Below are positions 5,711-11,725 of a DNA stretch of 12,136 nucleotides, one piece after another. Below the pieces are notes generated by a model. The model saw nothing but the letters and a program-made list of their open reading frames with translations, did no database searches and was not told the origin of the DNA. Source of the stretch: Chloroflexota bacterium (GTDB taxonomy: Bacteria; Chloroflexota; Limnocylindria; Limnocylindrales; CSP1-4); NCBI GenBank assembly GCA_003158495.1, contig PMJT01000210.1:23179-35314 (forward strand). The letters run 5' to 3'. How positions within the stretch are numbered: the first letter of the stretch is position 1; the number at the start of each line of letters is the position of its first letter. The translations under genes and the position numbers were made by a program.

Positions 5711-7777
5711 ATGCCCTGTCCCGACTGCGCTACGCCCACCGCCCCAGGCGCACGCTTCTGCCACCACTGCGGCAGGCGTCTCGACACGCTCGCCGACGGC
5801 CTGAAGGCAGGCGATCGAAGAGTCGTCAGCGCTCTCTTTGCCGACCTCGTCGGCTATACGCGGCTGGTCGACGAGCTCGACCCGGAAGAAGTCCGGGCGC
5901 GCGTCGAAGGTGCGCTACTGGCCCTTGCCGACGCGGTCGTCCACTTCGGTGGGTCGCTGGAGAAATTCATCGGCGACGCCGTCCTGGCCGTCTTCGGCGT
6001 CCCCGTCGCTCACGACGACGACCCATTGCGGGCCTGCCTCTGTGCCCTGGAGATGCAGGCGGCGTTGACCCGGTACGCATCGGGCGCCGACCAGCCGATG
6101 GAGCTTCGAATCGGGATAGCCACCGGCGAAGTGGTGGCCGCCGTCCGCGAGATGGCCGGAACCAGGTCCGTGGCCTTGACCGGCGATCCGATGACAACCG
6201 CAGCCCGACTGCAGCAGCTGGCCGCTCCGAACGAGATCCTGATCGATGAAGCGACCGTCTCGGCCGCGGAACCTCGCATCGGCGTGGACCATCTCGGGGA
6301 AAGGTTGCTTCGAGGCCAGCGCCGCCCCGTCCAGGTCCACCGCCTGTGGACGGAGCGCCGGATCATCAGCCATCCTTGCCGCAAGCTCGCTCCGCTCGTC
6401 GGCCGCGGCGCCGAGACGGCGCAAATGGTGGCGTTGCTGCGTCGGGCCGCCGAGACGGGCCGCGGTGGCACGGTTCTGCTCCGCGGTGACGCCGGCATCG
6501 GCAAGTCCCGTCTCCTGTGCGAGATGGAAGAGGATGCCCGGGCCGCCGGTTTCGCCTGGATGTGGCTGGACAACGCACCGCACAGCATGGACACGGCATA
6601 CCGGGCGGTCAGGACCATGGTCGACTGGCTGGCCGACGAGCAGGGCGTCAAGGCCGGGATCGTTGCCCGCCGCCTTCTCTTCGGCGATGACATCACGCCG
6701 GACCTGGACCCGGACATGGCCCGGCTCATGATGGGCGCGATCGTCGCGCTGGCTAGGGACTCCGAGATGTCGCTCCTGCCGGAAGAAGGCTGGGAGTCCG
6801 GTATTGCCGGCCTGGTCGACCCGGAGGAGTTCAAGGTCGGCCTGCGCATGGCGACTCAGCTCTGGGTCAGGCGGCTCGTGTCCGAGAAGCCGCGTTGCAT
6901 CGTCATCGACGATTTCCACTGGATGGATCCTTCGAGCCGCATGGCAATGGACTTCATGGTCCAGCTGTCCGGGGAACTGCCGCTGGTGGTCCTGGCCGGC
7001 TCGCGGCCGCCGGCGGTCCCGGATTGGGCAGACCTGCCTCATGTCGAAGTCATCGACCTCGCCGGCCTCGATGAGGCTGCGACAGAGGAACTCGGAACAG
7101 CGGTTGCCGGGGCAACCCTCGATTCCGAGTCGGCTCGCTGGCTGTACCACCGAACGGCCGGAAACGCCCTTTTCGTGGGCGAGATCATGCGCACGCTGCG
7201 TCAGACCGGCGGGCTCGAACAGGTCGGTGAGGGGGTCCGGATCGATCGCGGGGCCGCGCGACGAGGGGTTCCGCTCAGCCTGCGAGCCCTCCTCGGGGCT
7301 CGCATCGACGCCCTGCCGCCGGCCCAGAGAGGGGCTCTGGAGGCCGCGGCCGTCATTGGCATGAGCTTCTCCGAGTCGCTCCTGCTGGCCCTGTGCGGCG
7401 ATGCCGCCGAAGGGGTGGACCTGCGCGAGCTGGCCGAGGCCGGGATGGTTGTCGGTGCCGACGACCCGAGCGCCGCGCCGGCCCAGTGGCACTTCCGCCA
7501 CCAGCTCTACCTCGACGCGGCCTACGGACGGCTGTTGATCGATCGCCGGCAGATGCTCCATCGAACCCTCGCCGATATCCTCGACGGAATGGAGCCGAAG
7601 CCCGACGTGGCCGAGCTGGCCCGCCATCGAGTCGCCGCCGGTGACGGCGAAAAGGCTCTTCCTCTGCTGGAGCAGGCCGCCCGCGAAGCGGCTGCAGTCG
7701 GGGCCATGCCGGAGGCCGAGGCCTTCGCCAGAGCCGCAGCCGAAATCAAGGCAGCTGCGGCCGCGGCGGTTCGCTAG
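5711..7777 (+). CDS. Zinc-ribbon / class III nucleotide cyclase-like / AAA-ATPase fusion protein
   Basis: A 688-residue signalling protein. Residues 3-20 (CPDC...CHHC) are a zinc ribbon. Residues about 37-215 form a class III adenylate/guanylate cyclase domain: FADLVGYT (Asp45) and EKFIGDAVLAVFG (Lys85, Asp89) supply metal and base-contacting residues. Residues about 226-450 form a STAND-like ATPase with Walker A GDAGIGKSR (259-267) and Walker B CIVIDDFHWMD (396-406), followed by a helical region resembling the start of LuxR/AfsR-type effector halves. Such fusions are common in actinobacteria and Chloroflexota, normally with a long TPR tail; this one ends early at an Ala-rich helix with no obvious TPR array. 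In the cyclase, the usual T-V-I-G-D-x-V-N-x-A-A-R reads ALTGDPMTTAAR (155-166). Arg166 is kept, but the transition-state Asn is Thr162 and the substrate-selecting Thr/Asp is Ala155, so activity is doubtful. Start ATG 5711 is chosen over GTG 5675 because GGGAG precedes it. Confidence 0.85.
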   Translation: MPCPDCATPTAPGARFCHHCGRRLDTLADGLKAGDRRVVSALFADLVGYTRLVDELDPEEVRARVEGALLALADAVVHFGGSLEKFIGDAVLAVFGVPVAHDDDPLRACLCALEMQAALTRYASGADQPMELRIGIATGEVVAAVREMAGTRSVALTGDPMTTAARLQQLAAPNEILIDEATVSAAEPRIGVDHLGERLLRGQRRPVQVHRLWTERRIISHPCRKLAPLVGRGAETAQMVALLRRAAETGRGGTVLLRGDAGIGKSRLLCEMEEDARAAGFAWMWLDNAPHSMDTAYRAVRTMVDWLADEQGVKAGIVARRLLFGDDITPDLDPDMARLMMGAIVALARDSEMSLLPEEGWESGIAGLVDPEEFKVGLRMATQLWVRRLVSEKPRCIVIDDFHWMDPSSRMAMDFMVQLSGELPLVVLAGSRPPAVPDWADLPHVEVIDLAGLDEAATEELGTAVAGATLDSESARWLYHRTAGNALFVGEIMRTLRQTGGLEQVGEGVRIDRGAARRGVPLSLRALLGARIDALPPAQRGALEAAAVIGMSFSESLLLALCGDAAEGVDLRELAEAGMVVGADDPSAAPAQWHFRHQLYLDAAYGRLLIDRRQMLHRTLADILDGMEPKPDVAELARHRVAAGDGEKALPLLEQAAREAAAVGAMPEAEAFARAAAEIKAAAAAAVR

Positions 7778-7787
7778 CCGGTTCGGC

Positions 7788-7816
7788 TGGCCAGGTGCGC
7801 CGAGTGTGCGCGGCCA
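7788..7816. terminator. Hairpin between the convergent cyclase and SGNH genes
   Basis: TGGCC (7788-7792) and GCGC (7797-7800) can pair with GCGC (7808-7811) and GGCCA (7812-7816), giving nine base pairs with a four-base bulge and a seven-base loop. It lies in the 64 bp gap between two convergent stops, where a bidirectional terminator is expected. There is no T-tract on either strand. Confidence 0.35.
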
Positions 7817-7841
7817 CTTCAGGTGGGGTGCCCGCGACGGC

Positions 7842-8951
7842 TCAGGGCAGCGGCACCGACGCCCAGGGGCCGGCTTGCCATGCGCTTTCGGCCATTTTCG
7901 CCTGCCCCGTGAACGAAGGGTGGAAGTAGTCGGCGGTGCTCAGGTCCTTGGCCACGAAGTCCGACTCGGACAGCAGCTTGGGGTCATATGTGCAGGTCAC
8001 GCGTGGTGTTCCGGCCCCGGTGTTCATCCCCGCGCAGCCGGCCTGCAGCATGTTGTCGTACTTGGTCAGGTAGTAGTTGGCGAGCTCGAAAGTCGGCGCG
8101 CCGTAGTTGCCCAGGTATGGCGGGCAGCGGTTCGAATTGACCCATAACTGCAGCGCGGCCTTCGTCTTCGGGTCGGCCTGGGTCATATCGTAGAAATGCG
8201 GGAAGTCCGGCACCGCGAGCATCAGCACCTGGCTGCCGGCCGGCAGGCCAGTCTTGAGCGTGACGAGCGCCGTCTGCAGGCTGTTCGCGAACGTCACCGG
8301 GTCCGTCATGGGATCGCCGCACAAGTCGTTTGTCCCGAGGGCGAAGGTCACGTAGGCCGTCTTGCCGGCGGCCAGCCTCTTTGCTGCCGCCACGATGATG
8401 GCCGCCTGGCGCGGCGCGTCGGTCATCCGGCGACCCATGGTGGCGGCGTCGGCGACGACCGGCGAGTCTCCGAGCGCCCGGAATCGCTCGAGCAGGCTGA
8501 AGACGCCGTCGTTCTTCGCCGTGCCCACTGCCCAGGAATACTGGCGGTGGTCGTACAGGAGCTGAGGTGACACGCTGAAGGCCGTGGTGTACGAGTCGCC
8601 GATGGCGCCGAGGAGCGCCGGAAGCGGCGGGGGTGCCGGGGTCGGACTGGGCGTTTGCGTCGGCGTTGGTGCAGGTGTCGACGTGGGCGTTGGGGTGGTG
8701 GGCGGCGTGGGGACGAGAGTGGGGACGGGTGAGATGGCCGCGATCAGCGCGGATGTCGGCGACGGAACGGGGGACACGGCCGCGGAAGCGAACACGCCAC
8801 TTCCGGCCAGGCCGATGGCGGTGGCGAGCAGCACCACCACTGCGACGCCGCCGAATAGGGCGGGGCGCGACCGGAGGCGCCGCCTGGAGCCGGCTTTCTG
8901 GCGGGGTCCTTTGGGGGGCGGTCCGGAGCCGCCGGTGAGATCTGGGTTCAC
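7842..8951 (-). CDS. Membrane-anchored SGNH-family hydrolase with Pro/Thr-rich linker
   Basis: A 369-residue predicted extracellular esterase/lipase-like hydrolase. A basic N-terminus (about residues 14-30, RQKAGSRRRLRSR) leads into one hydrophobic segment (31-58, FGGVAVVVLLATAIGLAG), an uncleaved anchor or signal sequence. Residues about 60-111 are a Pro/Thr/Ser linker with TPTPT repeats, a typical wall-spanning or surface spacer. The catalytic domain then shows the SGNH blocks: GAIGDSYT (Ser120), a Gly in ATMGRRM (Gly173), ALGTNDL (Asn208) and ADYFHPS (Asp341, His344). Four Cys (211, 276, 306, 320) could form two disulfides, fitting export. The substrate is unknown; sugar O-acetyl groups or lipids are possibilities. 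The frame is open to a TTG at 8957, but I prefer GTG 8951 because a TAGGAT hexamer (8963-8958) lies exactly six bases before it, the spacing also seen at hisN, crp and cinA. Confidence 0.82.
   Translation of the reverse strand: MNPDLTGGSGPPPKGPRQKAGSRRRLRSRPALFGGVAVVVLLATAIGLAGSGVFASAAVSPVPSPTSALIAAISPVPTLVPTPPTTPTPTSTPAPTPTQTPSPTPAPPPLPALLGAIGDSYTTAFSVSPQLLYDHRQYSWAVGTAKNDGVFSLLERFRALGDSPVVADAATMGRRMTDAPRQAAIIVAAAKRLAAGKTAYVTFALGTNDLCGDPMTDPVTFANSLQTALVTLKTGLPAGSQVLMLAVPDFPHFYDMTQADPKTKAALQLWVNSNRCPPYLGNYGAPTFELANYYLTKYDNMLQAGCAGMNTGAGTPRVTCTYDPKLLSESDFVAKDLSTADYFHPSFTGQAKMAESAWQAGPWASVPLP
8619..8774 (-). repeat. Low-complexity Pro/Thr codon repeat encoding the SGNH linker
   Basis: Irregular ACG/CCG-rich codons encode the linker (TPTPTSTPAPTPTQTPSPTP and neighbours). 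The opposite (+) strand is strikingly G/T-rich with many GGG and GGCG runs, so it could form G-rich secondary structure and is prone to repeat-length change. It is inside the coding region, not a separate element. Confidence 0.6.
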
Positions 8952-8957
8952 CGCCAA

Positions 8958-8963
8958 ATCCTA
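8958..8963 (-). promoter_or_regulatory. -10-like hexamer TAGGAT of a probable leaderless SGNH promoter
   Basis: Read on the minus strand, TAGGAT is followed by six bases (TTGGCG) and then GTG at 8951-8949, with no Shine-Dalgarno. The spacing equals that at hisN, crp and cinA. The 118 bp gap to crp therefore holds two divergent promoters. Confidence 0.5.
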
Positions 8964-9057
8964 ACGGCAGCGGCGGGCCTCGGTAGCGGCCCGCGGCCGG
9001 CCGTTTGAGGCCGCTGCTCCGAATCGGATCGAGGGTTCCGGGCGCAGCGCGCACCGC

Positions 9058-9063
9058 TACGAT
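9058..9063 (+). promoter_or_regulatory. -10-like hexamer TACGAT of a probable leaderless crp promoter
   Basis: TACGAT followed by exactly six bases (GAGGGC) and ATG 9070. The GAGGG is one base from the ATG, too close to work as a ribosome site. The octamer GCTACGAT matches the one before hisN. Confidence 0.55.
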
Positions 9064-9069
9064 GAGGGC

Positions 9070-9768
9070 ATGCTTCAGACCGATTTCGCCGTCGACGCCC
9101 TGGGTCGTTGCCGCCTTTTCGCGGGCATGGGCCCCGATGCCGTACTGGCCATGGCCCGCACTCTGCGAGCGCGGCGATTTCGGCGTGGCGAGGTCCTCTT
9201 CCATGAGGGTGACCCGGGCGACGCCCTGTTCGTGGTGGCGTCGGGCGCGGTCAAGGTCGCGGTTCCCTCGGAAGATGGCGAAGAGGCGATCCTCGCTACT
9301 CTGCGCCGTGGCGACTTCCTGGGCGAACTGGCATTGCTCGACGGTGCGCCGCGCTCGGCCAGCGCCGTCGCCCTGGAAGCGACGGAAACGCTGGCCTTGC
9401 CACGCGACCAGTTCCTGGCCCTTGTAGCCACCGAGCCAGCGATTCGCGACGCGCTCCTGGCATCCCTCGCCGGTGAGTTGCGGCGGCTCACCACGCATGT
9501 GGCCGAGCTCCACTTCCTGGACCTGACCGGTCGACTCGCGGCCCGGCTGGCGCGGCTGGCCGAGGAACACGGGCAGACACTCCCCGGCGGGGGAGTCCGT
9601 TTGGATGCGCCGCTGACACAGAGCGATCTAGCCGCGATGATCGGCGCCACGCGCCAGAGCGTGAACAAGCTGCTCGGCGAGTTCGAGGCGGACGGCCTGC
9701 TCCGGTTGGAACGGGACAGCATCGTCGTGCCGAACCTGGAGCGTCTGGCAATGGCGGCGCGCCGCTGA
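9070..9768 (+). CDS. Crp/Fnr-family transcriptional regulator
   Basis: A 232-residue regulator with both expected domains, normal length for the family. The N-terminal cyclic-nucleotide-binding beta-barrel (about 12-125) keeps the canonical phosphate-binding cassette: GDFLGELALLDGAPRSASAV at 81-100, with Glu86, Arg95 and Ser96 in the positions that hold cAMP in E. coli CRP. A long dimer helix (about 118-165) leads to a winged helix-turn-helix, LTQSDLAAMIGATRQSVNKL (182-201), whose recognition helix carries R-x-S-x-x-K-L. There is no N-terminal Cys cluster, so it is not an FNR-type Fe-S oxygen sensor. The intact cassette makes cAMP or another cyclic nucleotide the likely ligand. It lies divergent from the SGNH hydrolase, whose promoter it may control, and one gene from a cyclase-like gene. 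Its target sites are not evident by eye. Confidence 0.88.
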   Translation: MLQTDFAVDALGRCRLFAGMGPDAVLAMARTLRARRFRRGEVLFHEGDPGDALFVVASGAVKVAVPSEDGEEAILATLRRGDFLGELALLDGAPRSASAVALEATETLALPRDQFLALVATEPAIRDALLASLAGELRRLTTHVAELHFLDLTGRLAARLARLAEEHGQTLPGGGVRLDAPLTQSDLAAMIGATRQSVNKLLGEFEADGLLRLERDSIVVPNLERLAMAARR

Positions 9769-9827
9769 TACGTGGCGCCGCGGGGCGGAGCATCCGGCGC
9801 CAGCGGCGTGGCGGGTCCGGAGCGGGT

Positions 9828-10310
9828 TTACCCGGCCGAGATCACGCCCTCGCGGCCGAGCTGCAGGAGCTGGACGCGACTTTCGTCGAGGTGGTGCGTG
9901 GCGATGCCGAACAACCGCTTCAGCAGCAGCCGCGACTGTGGCGATCCGCCGGCCAGCAGCTCCAGCAATCCGGAGGCTGGCATCGAAACAAGCGTCGCCG
10001 GTCCGATAGCACGCGCCGTTGAGAGCGCGGTCGGGTCCTCGCGGAGGGCCGACCAGCCGAGCATGTCGCCGGCGTGGAGTGTGGAGACAAGCACCCAGCG
10101 GTATTCGTAGATGACCCGCAGGGCCAGTTGCCCTTTCTCCAGCCAGTGCACCTCGGAGATCGGAGAACCCGCGTCGACGAGCGTCTCGCCGTCGCCGAGG
10201 TGGCGGCGTACGGAAGTCTTCGCCAGCGCCGCGAGGTCGCTCGGATCGACCCCTTCGAATAGGGGCAGACGCGCCAACTCGGCCGCTTCGACCATTTCCG
10301 TCTTGCCCAT
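9828..10310 (-). CDS. Stand-alone cyclic nucleotide-binding domain protein without HTH
   Basis: A 160-residue protein that is nearly all one cNMP-binding barrel (LARLPLFEGVDPSDLAALAK at 12-31, then ETLVDAGSPISEVHWLEKG and GDMLGWSALR at 81-90) plus a C-terminal helix (about 122-150), with no DNA-binding domain. The phosphate-binding cassette is altered: the usual G-E-x-A-L...R-S-A reads GWSALREDPTALSTARA, so the Glu and the ligand-gripping Arg are missing. It may bind a different ligand or none. ATG 10310 is preferred over GTG 10334 because GGGAG lies seven bases upstream of it. It converges on crp with 59 bp between stops and follows cinA on the same strand after an 87 bp gap. It could be a ligand buffer, a partner of another protein or a degenerate regulator. 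Confidence 0.75.
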   Translation of the reverse strand: MGKTEMVEAAELARLPLFEGVDPSDLAALAKTSVRRHLGDGETLVDAGSPISEVHWLEKGQLALRVIYEYRWVLVSTLHAGDMLGWSALREDPTALSTARAIGPATLVSMPASGLLELLAGGSPQSRLLLKRLFGIATHHLDESRVQLLQLGREGVISAG

Positions 10311-10359
10311 CGATTCGCTCCCGCTCCCGCTCACGCGCCGCCGTTCGTCGGATTCACGG

Positions 10360-10365
10360 AACCTA
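10360..10365 (-). promoter_or_regulatory. -10-like hexamer TAGGTT upstream of the cNMP-binding gene
   Basis: On the minus strand TAGGTT fits TANNNT and lies about 49 bases before ATG 10310, giving a leader that holds the GGGAG site. It falls in the short gap after cinA, so the gene could have its own promoter. Evidence is a single hexamer. Confidence 0.25.
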
Positions 10366-10397
10366 TTGTCCGCCTGTTCTACGCCGCCTGCCGACCG

Positions 10398-11606
10398 CTA
10401 ATCCTGACCGCGCGTCGACGGTTCGCGGAGGATGCGGTCCAGGAAAGCCGCCGCCGCGATGCCGGCCCGTCGCCGGCCCTCGGACCCGCCCAGGAACGCG
10501 GTCTGGCTCGATTCGGTGACTCCCCATGGCCCCACAGCCGCCAGCTCGACACGAGTGTCCTCGCCCTTCTCGATCGCTCGCACGGCCAGGCCTATCGAAG
10601 CCCCGGCGCCGCGACGAACCTCGTCGGCGAGATCGACCAGGACCGCAGCCGCCCGTGGGTCGCCGGCCGCGATCGACTGCGTGGTCCTGAGCCACGTCGC
10701 TTCGCCCAGCAGCCTCGCCCCGGATCCGCCCGTGCCTACCTCCACGAGAGCGGCGTCCCAGCCGTTGCGCTCGAGCCCTCGGCCCAGGACGGACGGCCAC
10801 GTGTCGTCGCCGTGGCCCCACACGTAGACACCCACGGCTTGCAGGACGGCGGTGGTGGCTTCGTCCGCGCACAGCGTGGCCGACTTGCCGTCCCCGGCGA
10901 TCGCGGAGATGCGCACGTCCACCGCGTCGGCCCGCGCATACGTGGCGACGACCGGGTTCTCGGCGCGGAGAAGCGGCTCGCCGAGTAGCGCGGCCACGGT
11001 CGACTCGCCGATCCCGGTCAGCCGGTACGTGCGGGTAACTCGCTCCCGGCCGAGGACACGCTCGCGAAGCCTCGCCAGGACCGGGCCCTGCCACATCGCT
11101 CGCATCTCGCTCGGGGGCCCGGGCAGGGCGACGACCACGCGTCCGTCCGGCCGATCCACCCACCAACCCGGGGCCGTGCCGCGATCGTTTGGGATCGCCG
11201 TGGCCGAAGGGATCAGCCAGGCCTGCTTGAGGTTCGCTTCTGCGAATGCGACGCTGCGCCGATCGAACAGATGGCGCAGCCAGCGCGCCAGCTCCGGGTC
11301 GACGGCGGGCTCCTCGCCGCAGACGGCCGCGATCGATTCGCGAGTCAGATCATCGGGCGTCGGGCCGAGACCGCCTGTCGTGACGACCAGGTCCGCCGCG
11401 TCGAGAGCGCCACGCAGGGCCGCCACAACGGTGCCGAGCCTGTCCGGCAGGGCCGAGATCCACGCCACTTCGACGCCGGCTTCGCTGAGCGTGTGGGCGA
11501 TCTCGCCGCTGTTTGTGTCGCGTGTCTCGCCGGTGGTCAGCTCGCTCCCGACGGCGAGCAGGACGGCGGTGAGGATGGGTCTGGCGGGCGGTGTGGGGGC
11601 ATCCAT
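10398..11606 (-). CDS. cinA: CinA-like protein with degenerate C-terminal deamidase domain
   Basis: A 402-residue protein of the CinA/COG1058 family. The N-terminal MoCF-like domain (about 10-170) keeps its signatures: AVGSELTTGETRDTNS (18-33), VVTTGGLGPTPDDLTRE (74-90) and ALPGPPSEM (160-168). In known CinA proteins this domain is an ADP-ribose/NAD-related pyrophosphatase. A linker domain follows (about 180-265). The C-terminal part (about 270-395) aligns with the PncC nicotinamide-nucleotide deamidase domain but lacks its active site: the expected A-E-S-C-T-G-G reads VEVGTGG (288-294), so the catalytic Ser is Val290, and the T-G-I-A-G-P loop is not recognisable. The likely role is NAD-metabolite clean-up by the N-terminal half only. 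ATG 11606 sits six bases after a TAAACT hexamer. It is divergent from the holin-like gene. Confidence 0.85.
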   Translation of the reverse strand: MDAPTPPARPILTAVLLAVGSELTTGETRDTNSGEIAHTLSEAGVEVAWISALPDRLGTVVAALRGALDAADLVVTTGGLGPTPDDLTRESIAAVCGEEPAVDPELARWLRHLFDRRSVAFAEANLKQAWLIPSATAIPNDRGTAPGWWVDRPDGRVVVALPGPPSEMRAMWQGPVLARLRERVLGRERVTRTYRLTGIGESTVAALLGEPLLRAENPVVATYARADAVDVRISAIAGDGKSATLCADEATTAVLQAVGVYVWGHGDDTWPSVLGRGLERNGWDAALVEVGTGGSGARLLGEATWLRTTQSIAAGDPRAAAVLVDLADEVRRGAGASIGLAVRAIEKGEDTRVELAAVGPWGVTESSQTAFLGGSEGRRRAGIAAAAFLDRILREPSTRGQD

Positions 11607-11612
11607 GGCGCG

Positions 11613-11618
11613 AGTTTA
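11613..11618 (-). promoter_or_regulatory. -10-like hexamer TAAACT of a probable leaderless cinA promoter
   Basis: On the minus strand TAAACT is followed by CGCGCC and then ATG 11606, again a six-base spacing with no Shine-Dalgarno. This is the fourth case of the arrangement in the window. Confidence 0.5.
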
Positions 11619-11660
11619 CGTTCAGTCGAGCAAAGGAGCGGATTCCGGTTTGAGATCGGC

Positions 11661-11691
11661 TTGCCGTGCTGGGCCTCGGCGCTGTTATGAT
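11661..11691 (+). promoter_or_regulatory. Promoter of the holin-superfamily gene
   Basis: TTGCCG (11661-11666) and TATGAT (11686-11691) are separated by 19 bases; TG at 11683-11684 one base before TATGAT gives an extended -10. This is the best sigma-70-like promoter in the window. Transcription from about 11698 would leave a leader of roughly 28 bases with a strong ribosome site. Confidence 0.5.
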
Positions 11692-11714
11692 CGCCGTGCT
11701 TTGACACCTACCCG

Positions 11715-11722
11715 AAGGAGGT
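11715..11722 (+). promoter_or_regulatory. Strong Shine-Dalgarno AAGGAGGT before a TTG start
   Basis: AAGGAGGT is a near-perfect anti-16S match and lies immediately upstream of TTG 11726 (three bases after the T). It decides the rare TTG start, since no ATG or GTG occurs in this frame nearby. Confidence 0.65.
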
Positions 11723-11725
11723 CCT

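Noticed and set aside
5915..7627. Minus-strand 570-codon open frame opposite the cyclase/ATPase
   Set aside because: Shadow of the plus-strand fusion protein, whose Walker and cyclase motifs are clear.
7984..9570. Minus-strand 528-codon open frame through the SGNH gene and crp
   Set aside because: Runs out of frame through the SGNH hydrolase and antisense to crp; no domain is seen.
9769..9827. GGCGCC repeats between crp and the cNMP-binding gene as a bidirectional terminator
   Set aside because: GGCGCC is self-complementary and very frequent in this DNA; no extended stem or T-tract is formed.
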